The notes under the pieces were generated by a model. The model saw only the letters and a list, made by a program, of their open reading frames with translations, was not told where the DNA came from and did not search any database. DNA of 64,000 bases, from NCBI GenBank assembly GCA_039096225.1, contig JBBPEB010000012.1:143071-207070 (forward strand). The letters are read 5' to 3'. The position numbers were made by a program, and so were the translations under genes. The stretch's first letter is position 1. Each line of letters starts with the position of its first letter. This stretch comes from Blastocystis sp. Blastoise (taxonomy: Eukaryota; Sar; Bigyra; Opalinata; Blastocystidae). Of the stretch, positions 1 to 12,965 are shown one piece after another.

Positions 1-1099
1 TTTGTTTATATTTATTATTTTTTATTTTTATCTTATAAAAAAAACAATTTATTAAAACATTAATCTTTATATAAACATATATATATGTTATGTTATTAAT
101 GTTTATCTGTTTTAATATATCCTTTTATTTTTATTTTATTATATTTTTGATATAATTTATTTTATTTTTTAATTTCATTTTTTTAGTTTAATTTATTTTT
201 AATTATATATATAGATATTTTAATTATTTGGTAGATTTGTTTTAATTTAACTTATTTAATTTTATTCTTCTTTACTTGATATAATTTTAATAGTATAATT
301 TTCTTTGATTAATTTTTATATATTTCTTTTTTTTTGCATATAAGATTTATGATTATTTTAAGTTATAAAATATATTGTAATATCTGGCTGAAAATAGTGA
401 TTTGATAATATTTTAGTTTAATTTTTTAATTTTTTGAATATATGTTTGTGTATATTCTCCTCATTGCTTTATAAAAATAGCATATTTTATTTATTTATAT
501 ATACTAGAAATGCCTTTTCATTAGTTTTTTGCTATTTTATGTATGCAGTGTGTCTTTTCGTATTTATACTAATTCTCTTTTACATTTCGTTTTAGTTGTC
601 CACAAATGTGGTGGACCTATAGGTATATAATATGTCGTCATTTATGATATTATTATATATACTTTTTAAATATTTTTATTTAATACAAATTTGTTTTCTT
701 TTAAAATTCGTTCATTTTATAGTATTGTTTTGTTAAATAAATGATGTGTATAGAAATAGACATAAAACGAGGAGATATCCGTATAATTTCAAATGTTTTT
801 CAATATGGTATTGTTTTGACATTATTTTCTTCTTTTATATGTTGTTATCTTCACATATGTTATATAATAAATATTATGAGGAATTACTTTTCTTAATTAT
901 AAAAACATATAAATTGTTATGTGTATTAAGGGTCAAAGACATAAAAAAATATATACAATACAATTTAAAGAATATATAACAGTTGTTGATATATTTTGAG
1001 TGATAACAATAGAAAAAGGGAAATAGATTAATAAATAATGAAGATAGAACCAACTATATTAAATATAACACTATACGTTTTATATATATATTATTATTT
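1..1099. other. AT-rich intergenic sequence, no gene seen
   Basis: About 1.1 kb of extremely AT-rich DNA with many stops in all frames. The open stretch at 746-979 on the plus strand has low-complexity, aromatic-rich composition and no recognisable domain. A short imperfect hairpin (gtccacaaatgtggtggac, about 598-616) is visible, but nothing ties it to a function. The 3' end of the Yop1/REEP gene bounds the region. Confidence 0.6.
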
Positions 1100-1999
1100 T
1101 TAATGAATAGTTTCGGTATTTGAATCATCATCAGTAGTTACAGGAAATATCTACATATATGATAATAATAACGAAAAATATATATATATATTTATTTAAA
1201 AAAATGTATAATATATATATTTCATAGATCAATAATAATATATAAATAAATATATTTTTAATAATTTCACTCTTATTATTCTTTCTATGACGATAAGAAG
1301 AAGAAGGATCGGAACTTTCAGAAGGAGAAGTTAAAGAAGCTATTTTTTCTTCTAAAGATTGTTTATTTAATTTAGGTGCAATTAAATTATCATATAAAAT
1401 AACAGCTAACTATATATATAGAGGAAGATAGGACGTAATTATCCTAATAATCATATTAAGAGAAAAAAATAAAATTATATAAGCATAAGTAATTTATGAG
1501 TGAAGAAACATTATATATATATACATTAATAGAGTCCATATAACACATAGAAAATACAGCAACTTTAAAAGCATCATAAAGAGGGAACCTATATATATAT
1601 ATATTCATTATATTTTTAATAATAATATTAATTAATAATATATATATATATATACCAACGAATAAGTATAAAACGAACACTATCTAAAAGACAGAAACTA
1701 GCGTATAATATCCAATAAGTATATAATTTAGGAAGATCATTAGGATTTGGATTACAGAAATAGCGAAGGGTTTCATAAGTTGGATACACAGTACCAACAA
1801 GCGTAGCTATAAAATTAGATCCAAAGACTGCGTAGATAATGAGGAACAATAAAAATGAAGTAAACGAGACAATATAGATTCTTTTGACTCCAGTCTTTTC
1901 ACGAATCAAATCAATATAGGGAATTGATGAACACTTTTGATCATATCCATCGATCTGAGCATTAAAACGTTTCTTCAATTCTTCAAAATTAAAAGCCAT
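1100..1999 (-). CDS. YOP1: Yop1/REEP5-family (TB2/DP1/HVA22) ER membrane-shaping protein
   Basis: Reticulon-like REEP/Yop1 proteins insert hydrophobic hairpins into the ER membrane and curve tubules. Exon 1 (1999-1656) starts MAFNFEELKKRFN and contains the family core: IREKTGVKR, a hydrophobic hairpin, GTVYPTYETLRY, and LYTYWILYASFCLLD (compare YPAY and LTYW in the family). Splicing across GTATAT...TATAG joins ILIRW to FPLYDAFKVAVFSMCYMDSIN (exon 2, 1588-1525), where family members have WFPFYYMLK. Exon 3 begins at 1409 with LAVILYDNLIAPKLNKQ, the usual end of the DP1 domain, followed by a Ser- and Lys-rich tail. The phases agree at both junctions (2/1 and 0/0). The last junction is not resolved: the candidate final exon VTTDDDSNTETIH and its stop at 1100 look real, but the phase of the exon 3 donor does not fit cleanly. 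Family assignment is secure; the 3' end is not. Confidence 0.85.
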
Positions 2000-3817
2000 A
2001 TTGAGTTACCAGTAAGTAATAAACAAATATTAAATAATAAAGTAATAAGCCTTAATAAAAACAAATAATCAATACCGTCAAACGTCCAGTTCTGTAGCCA
2101 TTTTCAGACTTTTCCCATGATTACATTCGTTTTCATTATGGGAATTATTTTTTGCCGCATTTTCTTTTCTATTCGTTTAGAGTATTCCTTGGAAAAAGTA
2201 TACAATCATGTTCACCTTTTCTTTAACTATTGATTTCTCTTTAATAATAAATATATTTTATGAGTTCATGTAGTTTCATTGTAGATGTATATTTTAATAT
2301 GCATATAAATATCTATAAAACAATTATTAGTTGCTCTTTTTGGTTAAACATAAAAGAAATATCAGACGCCTTTTTTATCGCTTTTTTTGTGGCTTTCATC
2401 TTTTCAGATGAATAATATATACTGTAAGATCTATAAATGTATTTAATAATACATTGAACAACAGATGAGAAACTCAAAAACATTTGACAAAGTGTTAAAC
2501 AATCATCAAAGATACATTACTGATATAAATTGATTTTCTGTCAAGCTCTAGACATTATCTACCAAAATTTACGTTCACGTCAAAATCAAATAATGAATAT
2601 CTTTGTCAATTCCTAAGGATGACCTTCAATTATTAGTGTTTGTTTTAAAAATATCAATTATTTATTAGAAATGGTAGGTCTTATTGTTATAATATAATAG
2701 TTTAATCCTAAACTAATTGGATTATGATATATTAATAAACATTCTTTATTTTATATAAACTCAATAAAGTTGAAGAGTATATATAGTTGTCATATTACTA
2801 TTTACTTTTAAAGTATCAAATAATGTTGATATTATAATATAGAAATAATTATCCAGCTATTAACAATACGATACTGTTGTGTTGTTAACTATTAAACAGA
2901 AACTATATCTATTTCTAAAGATGAAGAAATATGCATCTTTATAATATAAACAGAATCATATACGTTATACATAAATGAATATTATATTGTCAATATATTA
3001 ATGTTTCTTAATAAATAACAAATAGCAACCATTCCTTCACTATGTATATCACATAAATTATGTTCCAAGAATAATCATGAAATGTTTTTTGTATTAAAAC
3101 TAATATTACTGTATATATATATATATTGATAAAAGTTATATATTGTAAGAAAAATATATTAAATATATACATGAAAACAATAATAAAAAAGTTGTAATAA
3201 GTGTTCTTTTCATTTTATAAATCTTGAATGATAAATAGAATTAATAATCTATGTTTATTATAATAAAGATTATATTAGTTTATTATTCTATATCTGTTTG
3301 TGTTTTTCACCTTTTCTATGTTTATACATTATTTTGAAATCTAAAAAAGCATAGATTCTATAAATAATTAGTTATTTAGTTATTATTTTTTATTAGTGAT
3401 AAAATCAATCAAATGATGTAGATATCAAAGAATATAAAATTTCATTCTAATACAGTTTTTTCTTATTATATAAAAATATTAAAAATAGTTTTTTTGTTGA
3501 TATATATAAAATTGTTATATATGTATTAATAAAATAATGTATATTATTTCTATTCAATGCATTGTTTATATAGACTAGACTGTTAAGATTCTTTTAAATT
3601 TTTTATTAAATAACCATAAGACTACATACTTTAAGATACAATTACATATTGTATATAATAGTTATAGAGAAAAATAATAAATAACAATAATAAAATATTA
3701 AATTTACAACTATATAAAAAAATGAAAATGATTAAAATTTAAAAATACATATATATATATATATATTAAAAGAATATAATAAAACAATTTCTTATTCAAT
3801 ATATATATAATAATATG
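2000..3817. other. AT-rich intergenic sequence between two minus-strand genes
   Basis: About 1.8 kb with no open reading frame of note on either strand. Part of it must serve as promoter for the Yop1/REEP gene (2000-2200, the least AT-rich part) and as 3' flank of the BTB/TLDc gene. I see no tRNA-like or repeated structure in it beyond short TA runs (3113-3128, 3751-3768). Confidence 0.5.
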
Positions 3818-5389
3818 TTATGCTCTTCCCCATACTTCATAGTCATCCACAATAAATGAATTTGAACTATTTGCATTTCCAGTATTTACAAATAATGATG
3901 ACTTTTGAAGTGTATTTACTTCATTATAATAATATGCATGACAAGTAGATGATGAATTTTGATGGCATCCATCAGATATATTAATATCACCAACAAATAC
4001 TGGTCCATAAGAAGGATCACAATTGATAGCATAATCTTTATTATGAATAGTATATTGAGTAGGAGGAATACCATGTTCATTACTTAAAGTAAATATAAAC
4101 TCTTTAGAATATTGTTTATATGTCTCCATGTCACTACACATAGTGAAAGGAAATGATTCCCAACTTTGATCTGTATATCCTCCAAATATATTTATATGAT
4201 TATTATGACCTATATGTTTTATTAGAGTCACTGTTTCTCCTTGATTATCACAATAGTTATGAAATTCGTAAGCAGAATAATTATGCTCACTTGCTCTATA
4301 TATAATAGTTTATAAATTAAACAATTATTATAAATAATATATATAATAATGATACCTAAATAATAATTTCCATTTTTTGTCTTTTCCCAGCCAGTTCATT
4401 AAGGATCTTTTTAATTTTCTATTAATTATAGTAGATTCATCAAATATTCCTTTAATAATGCAGTCTTTCGCTTCATCTCTTCCTTGATCACCAAATAATT
4501 CAATCATTTCTTTCTCAAATGAATCTTGCTTAATATTACTAATTTTATCTTCTTCTATATCTATAATTTTATTCTTTACATATTCATTAATATATTCAAT
4601 ATATTCATATTCCTTATTCATATATAAACTATCATCTATATGATTATAATCAGCAAATCCATGATCATAATTCATTATATAATTCTTCCATAATCCATTC
4701 TGTACTAAATAATCTTTTATAATCTTATCTTTATTTCCATTAATAATCAATTCTATTTCTTCTTCTTTTTCTATTTTCTTCTTCTTTGTTTCTCTACGTT
4801 CACGTGCAAAGACTAAATCTCCAGGAATAATTATATTGCAATATTCAAATAAATCTAAGATTTCTAATTGGTCTTCGTATATAAAATTATAAAAATTAAT
4901 TGGCTTTTCATTCAAATAATCTAATAAATAATAAGCAGAAGCTTCATTTCCTATATAATCTAGATATATATTACCATAAATATCTCTTGATTCTTCTGAA
5001 GACGCTTCATATATATATGAGTAAGGAATTGATTGAATAATACTCTTTGATATTTGAAATAAAGAACCACTATTTGTGAAACGAATAAAATCTTCATCAT
5101 TATTCTTGTTTCTATAATGATTACCATTTTTAGTAACACTATTTCGACTAATTTCATCAAAAATATTTGACGAAATCGAAGATTCATTGATTTGATCATC
5201 ACTTTTTGTTTCATAATAATTACGAGAAATGTTCAGAATGCTCTTAATCAACGTATCGGAATGAATATAAAGTTTTGATATTGACGAACAACAATCAACA
5301 AAAGAATGCAATAGTTTTCCACGTATAACTATGTCTTCTTCTAGTTGCCTGAGACAATCTGTATTTATATTTATTTGTTCTATCAACAT
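3818..5389 (-). CDS. BTB-like plus TLDc domain protein
   Basis: Two exons, 5389-4356 and 4295-3818, give 503 residues. The 60-bp intron has GTATCA...TATAG ends, and the splice rebuilds the TLDc motif LLFRASEHNYSAYEFHNYC across the junction (phase 2/1). Residues about 1-75 are a helical leader. About 95-200 resemble a T1/BTB fold (FTNSGSLFQISKSI, then GNIYLDYIGNEASAYYLLDYL). A charged linker with KKKKIEKEEEIE follows. The C-terminal half is a TLDc domain: DNQGETVTLIKHI, NIFGGYTDQSWE, FIFTLSN, YGPVFVGDINISDGC and a terminal FIVDDYEVWGRA. TLDc domains occur in oxidation-resistance and signalling proteins; proteins of this architecture are often expanded in protists, and substrates are generally unknown. 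The start is a genuine ATG at 5389. A dispersed repeat begins about 15 bp upstream, so it may hold the promoter. The TLDc call is firm; the BTB call is moderate. Confidence 0.87.
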
Positions 5390-5403
5390 TTTACGTGAAT
5401 ATT

Positions 5404-6300
5404 CACTATCAGGTCATTTTTAATTTTTAAAGCTTTTTGATTGGCTAATTTTCGTTCAAAACTTATTCAGCCAATAAAATTATAACAAAAAAAAGACTTA
5501 GGCAAAAAAAAACAAAATTTTCATAAAAATTTTAAGTCGACTTTTGATTTAGACACAAAAACCCTATTAAACATATTTTATTAAAGAATTGACAATATTT
5601 TTTATTTACAGAGGATCACACGATATCCAAACCGTTTTTATTTATTTTAAAGTCGCAATTCTGAAGAAAATGAGGGTCAATATTTTAAAATATTTTATAG
5701 TTGTGTTTAAAGTGAAGACCCTCTCAGAGTCACATATATGATTAAAAATGAATAAAAAGACCTCTATGGTTCGAAACCAAAATTCAGCCAAAAAGTCAAA
5801 AAATTATATTTTTTTTACACTGAAAAATTGAGCCGAGCCTATTTGTTCCATGGGCAGTCAGACCAGAGTTTTGAATTTTTAAAATATTTACGGGAATATT
5901 TTTCTCGTTCAAAACTGAGTCTATTTATATTTTATTGACTATCAGAGGATATAAGTGTTTTAGAAGAGTTTTTTCATTTGATTTTATTATGACTTAAAGT
6001 TCCGCATACAAAGAGTATGCCAAAACTTCTAAAAAAACTACTTTTCCTCAGAATCAAATAAAAGTCTTTTATAAAGTCACTTTTAGAGTTAATTATGTAA
6101 CATGCAATCGTTTTAAGTCAAAATTAATAGTTTTTAGACGAGTCAGTCAACAGATCAGAGAGTCAACAAAAATGAGTAATTTTTTAAAACTTGAAAGTAG
6201 TGAGATACAATAGTGTTGTGTCAATAGCTCAGTACATAACGTTTAAAACTTGTAATTTTAGTAGTGAGTCATAAAAAATTAAAAAAAAATATAAAAGCTA
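5404..6300 (+). repeat. Dispersed repeat, copy A (inverted relative to 25.4-26.4 kb)
   Basis: Reading plus strand from 5404, the sequence matches the reverse complement of about 26378-25838 over roughly 550 bp. Matching landmarks in order are TTCACTAT, GACTTAGGCAAA, AAACCGTTTTT, GAAGAAAATG.GGGTCAAT, AAAATTCAGCCAAAAA, GTCAGACCAGA, TTTACGGGAATATTTTT and GAGTCTATTTATATTT. The copies are clearly diverged, with many substitutions and small indels. Similarity fades past about 5965, although scattered matches continue to about 6300. No protein is encoded. It lies directly upstream of the BTB/TLDc start codon. It may be a transposon terminus, a dispersed intergenic repeat family, or a promoter-associated repeat. 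Confidence 0.75.
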
Positions 6301-6424
6301 TTTTTACGAAAATTTTTAGTATTTGACTAACAAATTTTATTATATTAGTGAATTCATCTTTATTTTTAAATTATTATAACCAAACATATATAGATATTTT
6401 TATACTTATTTATGGTGTTTTTTA

Positions 6425-6890
6425 TACAGGTATGCACTTTATAAGTATTTATTTATTAGATATTTTCTACTTTTTTTCATAATTCTTTTTAGTTTTCCAT
6501 TGTGTAAATCCTTTTCCTGACAGATATTCTCCCAGGTCGGTTTCAAAGTGGTTCATCATGTGTACTTGTTGGGTTTTTTCTTATAAGGTATTTTATTACA
6601 TTTGTTTATTTTTAATTTTTTTAGGTTGTTTATTAGGTCTTGTCGGTACTTCAAATAATCAATTAACAAAGTCTAGAAGGTATATAATTATATATTTTTT
6701 TTTTCTTTGCATTTAGATATTTTTCTTTTTTCTCTTTTCCTATGTTACAATATTCTTTTATTCTTTTTTTAATTTACTCTATTTTTAGTATATGTTTATT
6801 ATATATTATATTATATAGGAAGGTGCTTTTTAGTTGCCATTGGTGAATTAGGTTGCTGGTGTGTTCTTTAAAAATTAAAAAGACTGATTT
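6425..6890 (+). other. Series of short exon-like segments, series 1
   Basis: Short GC-richer stretches of about 45-90 bases are separated by AT-rich spacers that begin GTAT and end in TAG, the same signals as bona fide introns in this window. The segment near 6625-6680 reads CLLGLVGTSNNQLTKSR. Its neighbours read SGSSCVLVGFF and GRCFLVAIGELGCWC, so all are Gly- and hydrophobic-rich. Several segments have stops in every frame, so no intact product can be assembled. A similar series lies at 11.37-11.88 kb. This could be a decayed multi-exon membrane-protein gene; no family is recognised. Confidence 0.35.
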
Positions 6891-6935
6891 TACAAAGGAT
6901 ATTGGTCTCTATATGTCTATTCATGTTAATGATAA

Positions 6936-6976
<41 letters not shown>

Positions 6977-6987
6977 AATATCTTTAG

Positions 6988-7578
6988 AATCACGGGAATA
7001 GTGCTTGATTTCTTTGAAGAGAGAGGTATATATAAGAATATATACAGAGTTTATTAAGATGGATATACACAAGCAGATATTTATGGATTAGAAGATATTC
7101 AAGTTGATATAGTAGAGCCATTTCCTTACCTGGAGCGTCATCTAGATGCGTCACTTGTACTAACCAATACATCTCATGATAAGAATTTACTTATTTATTA
7201 TCATCAGGACAAACAGATTTATACCATAATAGATCTTTCTTACTCCCCCATTTCTGATAAATATACATATTCACTACGAAATAGTGATAATAGAGCATTT
7301 ATTTTTGATTTATCTCAAGGTTCATATACGATTCTAAAAGAAATTCCAGCACGTGATCGTCTCGTGACTCCCCTCAATCCCCCTCCAACAGACCCCATTC
7401 TCAGTACGAAACTCAAATCATTTGTCGAGGAATATACAGATAAACGATATTATTGTAAACCCTATAGTTTTTTATATAAAGCTATTGAAACCTCTTTATA
7501 TGAATATATGAATGTATTACAATCATTATGGGCAGATATCGACTTTGGAAAAGATGTATATATATATATATATATATG

Positions 7579-7613
<35 letters not shown>

Positions 7614-8534
7614 GTTTGAATACTTATTCTCTATGTATAAATTAAGCATATATATTTATATACTTACTTCTCTTCCTTCACTTGTTACTATTTGTAATGA
7701 AATGTATATATATATAGTTTATAAAAATTTTTACCAAGTGATTTTCCCCGCCAAATTGATGTTGATGAATATACAAATACACTGAAATTTGCTGAAAAAC
7801 GAAAAATGTAATTATGATTTATTATATTATTAATATATATATATATATATATATAGTTATCAAGATCCTTATGATTATCAAAAATTATATATTAATATAT
7901 ATATATATAAGTTGATGAGATCAAACATGAAAAATAAAATTGATGTATATAATTATTATTATTATATATATATTTATATATAGGGAATAACGAATTTAAC
8001 TACATTATTTAATGATCTTCAAACGGTAAAGAAATCTGCTATTTATAAATCACTTGTTCAATATATACGAGACAGAGTATATATAACTATCTATATATAT
8101 TACTTATATATATGTTACTTATTATATATAGGATATATTAGATGTGTTATTCCGACAGTGTTTAAATACAGAAACGTTACGATTGTCTCTCTCTCTTCTT
8201 CAATATATATGCACTGTTATCCCTGTATTTACTTATTATTCTATTCTTATTATTATATATATACATATTCTTATTCTTATATATATAGTTAACAAATAAG
8301 GATATTGATATATTTTATGAAGCTGTTCATAATAGCAGTATATATGAATACATTCAAGCAACTACCATTATATGTCAACTACTCCCTTTCTTCCCTAATC
8401 AACGTATATATATATATAGTATTATGCTTTTTATTATTATATATTCTTATATATAGAACGTGAATATTTACAAAGTTTATTATTAAATACAAGTGTTGAT
8501 ATATGTACAGTACAAGTATATATTTATATATACT

Positions 8535-8565
<31 letters not shown>

Positions 8566-8849
8566 AATTATACATATATATATATACTTATATTCATATT
8601 ATTTATAGAGTATTAAAGTATTAAGTAAAATTGTTAGTTATATATATAAATGACATCCCTGAATCACAACCTATTCCTGATTCTATTCGAAATTCTATTG
8701 TATATATTATGTATTATAATAACATTCTTATTATTATTATAGAAAACAGTTGGTGAGTATATTTTCCGTTAAGGATGTATTTGTACTCCCGAATCAAATG
8801 AAGAAAAGCACGTGATATTCTCATTGATTCCACTTTATAAATCGGAGAG

Positions 8850-8903
<54 letters not shown>

Positions 8904-9822
8904 ATATATATATATTTTATTATTATTATATATTATTATTGTATATTATTATAGACTTCTTAACAACATGGTTAAAGAATGCAATATATTTATATAAGTG
9001 TTTTAAATTATTCTTCAGTTTATTATGCTTTTAAACCTTCCTTTGAAATCCATTTCAATTCATATACTGTACTATCTCGTTTCTTACTTATAATATTATA
9101 TCATATTATTATATATAATACAAAGAAGAGAAACAATATTAGTAAGTCTATATATATATGAATTGAATTATATTCCTCAAGATATGATATATACCTTATT
9201 AACAAGAATAGAAGAAATTATACAAATAGCTCGTTGTCCTTCTTCTTATATACCTCCTCAGTTACATACATTAAAAAGATTGATATTTATTCTATTTCCT
9301 TTTTTATGAGTCATAATAGTTTAAAAGAAGTCTATAGTCCTCCTTTTCCTCCTCCTCCTACTACTAATTATTTCACAGGTGCATATAAAGATACAGGAAA
9401 TGATTTGATGATTGATAATGATATGGAAGTACCTGAAGAAGAAGAAATAGGATTAATGAATACATATGAAGAGAAAGAAAGAGGAGAAGGAGAAGAAAAA
9501 CCTAGTGGAGAACTGATTTATGGATTAAGTCATATACTGAATACGGTTGAAATTGAAGGTGAAGAAGAAACAGGAAAGAAAAAAGAAAAAGAAATGATAG
9601 ATATGTTTACTTATATAGGAAAAAGAGAAGAAGATAATGATCATTGTATCTTTTGTATTTATTATGGTTTTATTATAGTTACATTATATTTATTGTATAT
9701 ATTATTGTGTGTATTATTATTATTATTATATTATATAATATATATAGCTATTGATGTTCAATATGTATATTCTCTTCGTAACCGACTGAAAACCGCGGAT
9801 AAGAAGATATATATGATATAAA
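6988..9822 (+). pseudogene. Intron-rich gene of unknown function, apparently frameshifted
   Basis: I do not recognise this protein. The first visible exon (6988-7025, ITGIVLDFFEER) joins across a 33-bp intron (7026-7058) to 7059-7555, reading DGYTQADIYGLEDIQVDIVE and on to LWADIDFGKD. Later pieces, separated by TA-rich introns, read DFPRQIDVDEYTNTLKF (about 7742-7809), GITNLTTLFNDLQTVKKSA (from about 7984), DILDVLFRQCLNTETLRLSL, DIDIFYEAVHNSSIYEYIQA, EYLQSLLLNTSVDICTVQ, FLTTWLKNAIYLYKC and ELNYIPQDMIYTLLTRIEEI. The segments look all-helical, like an armadillo/HEAT repeat protein. The coding sequence breaks near 9310, where a stop after ILFPFL is followed, one frame over, by HNSLKEVYSPPFPPPP and a highly acidic segment. 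Another break lies near 8810. Either the gene is decaying or single bases are wrong. The N-terminal exon and true 3' end are not identified. Confidence 0.55.
8851..8900. repeat. (TA)n microsatellite
   Basis: A pure TA dinucleotide run of about 50 bases lies in an intron-like spacer of the gene at 7-9.8 kb. Comparable TA tracts occur at 6941-6973, 9840-9860 and 10181-10201. Confidence 0.9.
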
Positions 9823-12096
9823 TATACTGGATGACTTTGTATATATATATATATATATATATTATTATTGTTATTATTATTATTATTATTATATAGAATA
9901 TATGTATTCTATGAATGTTTGAATCCCTCTATCAGCTACTTATGTCACATGATTTTCTTATTACATATTTTATAGGATATACTTAATTATCCCCGGTTAT
10001 ATACTGTTATCCTGTTATCTCCTACTTCATCTTCCCTACTAAGAGTAGCGTGTTGTCTTTATGAATTATAATCGTGGGAAATACTTATTCTAGAATTTCT
10101 CAAGTATATATATATATATACTTTATTGTTCTCGTGATATTATATATTTATATATATACTTTATTATTATATTTTGATATAATATATATATATATATATA
10201 TAGTTATTACAATTCCATACAAACTACAGAAAAAGGATCATTATCTATTTGAAGAATTACCACCATATAAAACATATATATACAACTATATACCTCCTAT
10301 AATACCCACGTTTTATGTTCCTTATTGATAACCATGATTATCAGAAACATGGTTATTATATATCTTGTATATATATATATATATATTATATACTTATTGT
10401 TATTACTATTATTATATTATTATTATTATATAAACTTTTGGATGATTCCTTTATGTATTAAGATAATGATAACTCTTGTATATATATATATTTATAATAC
10501 TATATCAATATATATATATATTTAAATTATATATGGTTTTATAATCATGTATATATAGAATAGAAAGGAGTTTAATAAATTATTCATATTATATATATTA
10601 TAATGATATATTACTATATATATACTATATATTATCTTTTTTATCTATCTTTTATTTTGTTTTATTTCTTTATATATTACTCTATTTGTTTTGTTGATAT
10701 TTAGGAATAAAATTATTTATAGAATTCTTTTGGAATAATAGAAAAAAGAGTAAATATTAATCTACTTTATACTTTAATAAATTACATTCTTTATTATGTC
10801 TTAAACAACTCACAAAGCTTTCAAACATTCTCGTTTTATTTATACATCTACAATAATCGATAAATTGTTGAAATAAATCATATTAGAAACAAAAGTTTAT
10901 AAATTTTGAATCATGTCTCTATAAGTGATTATACTAAATATTTCTCTTGATTATCTAGGACCTTCTTGTTATAAATAAAATACTATTATATAAAAATAGC
11001 AGACAAATATATTTAATTGTAATTAAAGATTTTTTAAATAACTATATTTTTGTTCTAATAAGTCTTAAACATGTTGTAATTAAATAATTTAGGTTCATAA
11101 ACACATATTACATTTATAAATCATTTTTATATTCAAATAGACTTTTTATTAGAGAAAAAGGGAAAATTTAAAAATGTTGTAACCCCTGGAAACCCAGATT
11201 TTGTAAAGAATTTTATTATACAAAAGAAAAATTGTAAGGGGGAATTTCTCTTTGTTTATAAGATTCAACTTTTTCGCATATTTATATTTATTTTTCTTTA
11301 ATTTACAACTATATTTTATATATTATTAAATGTATATATTATTTTTTTTATTTATCTTATTCTATATAGGCTTACTGGTGTGTCAAAATAGATTCTAATA
11401 GGTCCTAATTGGTCTTCTTTTTTAAAGGTATGCTTATTTTTCATTTCTTTTATTCTCTTTAGTTAGTTTATGAGTTTCCGGGCCTGAACGTATAGAAATC
11501 TGGTTGTATTAAAGGTATATATTTTTTAGCATTCTCTCTGCTATTATTATTTATTATCTTATATAGGTTCAACTATTGTCTCAGGTCTCCTTGGTCAACA
11601 AATCAATGCTTCTGAAGGTATTTAATTATATTTTATTTTTTTGAAATTAACTAATTTAATTTTTTATAGGTTCTAGGTACTCTCTGGTGTCCCTTTTGGT
11701 CTACACTGCTAGGATTTAGAAGGTATATTGTTATAATATATTTATTTTTTTACATTCTATTTTTATAGTTTTGGTTCTTGTTCAAGAGTTGGTCTAGAAG
11801 TGATGTTAGAAGGTATGTATTCTATATTATCTATATTATTATTAGTTCTATCAATTTATATATATAGTCCTCAGATACAGTTGCCAATTTATCAAAACAA
11901 ATCAAAATAATTATTATTTTCTTATCTTTCTTGCTATTTTAATTATTATATATTATTTATTGTCTTTTGTTATATATATATATTGATTATCATTCACACA
12001 ACGATTAAATTAATAATAAAATGACGTTTCTAAAAGAATTCTGAACGAATGAAAAGAAAGACCATATTCGACAAAAATAACCTAGTTTTTGGCTAC
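9823..12096. other. AT-rich spacer with TA/TTA microsatellites and a second exon-like series
   Basis: From 9823 to about 10600 the sequence is dominated by TA and ATT repeats (for example 10340-10430). Short open stretches there are repeat translations. A possible coding remnant, KLQKKDHYLFEELPPYKTYI (10220-10280), may be a last exon of the upstream gene. From 10700 to 11360 I see nothing. At 11366-11880 a series of 45-60-base segments appears, ending AAG before GTAT and following TATAG. They include STIVSGLLGQQINASE (11567-11617), VLGTLWCPFWSTLLGFR (about 11670-11721) and GSCSRVGLEVMLE. Two of the segments have stops in all frames, so I call the series degenerate. Confidence 0.4.
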
Positions 12097-12105
12097 TCTT
12101 TTCGC

Positions 12106-12318
12106 GAGAAGTTGATTAGGGTCGTCCATTTTATCTATTTTGCCGTTAGGGGTTGTCCGCGGACAACCTGCGTCACGCACGATTTTCTTGTTCATCCAAT
12201 TATTCTCTTATTTTTCATACTATTTTTCAAAATAAATATTTAGGGGTTGTCCACAATATTATTTTATTATTTTATGTTATTTTCAATACTATGGCATTTA
12301 TTCTATTAATTCAGGATA
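12106..12318 (+). repeat. Left terminal inverted repeat of the 1,073-bp element
   Basis: Begins GAGAAGTTGATTAGGG. It contains an 18-bp palindrome GGTTGTCCGCGGACAACC at 12151-12168, exactly 45 bp from the tip, and a second partial copy of the same core (TTAGGGGTTGTCCACAA) near 12240. Such sub-terminal repeats are typical transposase-binding sites; that role is inferred. The open frames inside are mirrored in the other arm and are not genes. Confidence 0.93.
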
Positions 12319-12965
12319 TATATTTTGTAAGAGTAATATATTCTTTGAGCAGAATGCAAAAATAATAAGACTAACCGTCAATGACCAACAAATTACGGCA
12401 TTGCCATTCAATTAAATAAAAGATAAAAGTCTATTTTATATGCTCAACCATTTATTAACTTATCTAAGTTTAAAATGATGTGTATTACTCTAAATATGTT
12501 ATAAAAAACAATAAAACAGAAAACAATTATTTTTTAAATTATTTTCTTTTTATACCTGTAATAACATAATATAAAATCAAACAAAAATCATTTTTAAAGT
12601 CAGTTAGGGCAAGTGATATAGTCATAGCAAACATATTTGTATAATAGGTGAGAATCCTATAAATCACAATTATCTTATTATAAATATTTAGTTAATGATA
12701 ATCACTTTCAAAAATATTTTGTAACTACTATTGCAATTGAATTATGCTTAAAACGAATTGTAATACCGCATTATGAATAAAATTCTTAATTAGACTTATA
12801 AATACCTTTAAGATATTCTTAATCGTGACAAGAGAATAGTTGTGTATTGTTAAACGAATTCTAACGGAAAAATCATTATTGTATTTACAGAATTGTGTTC
12901 ATTTGTGCAATGTATGCTGATTTCGATGCCTACACATTATTTAAGAAGTTCTTCTAAGCTATGTC

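Noticed and set aside
746-979. Plus-strand 77-codon frame near the left edge
   Set aside because: Low-complexity Tyr/Ile/Leu composition, no domain, no splice partner, no conserved feature visible.
6990-7172. Minus-strand frame of 60 codons
   Set aside because: It is the shadow of the plus-strand exon DGYTQADIYGLEDIQVDIVE, which splices in phase with its neighbour.
12612-12665. tRNA-like segment inside the transposon (ATAGG-TGAGAAT-CCTAT hairpin, flanked by GTGATAT/AAATCAC)
   Set aside because: The stem and 7-nt loop look like a T-arm and GGTGAGAATCC is close to a B box, but the loop lacks the conserved TTC, the total length is about 55 bases, and no consistent D-arm or anticodon arm can be drawn.
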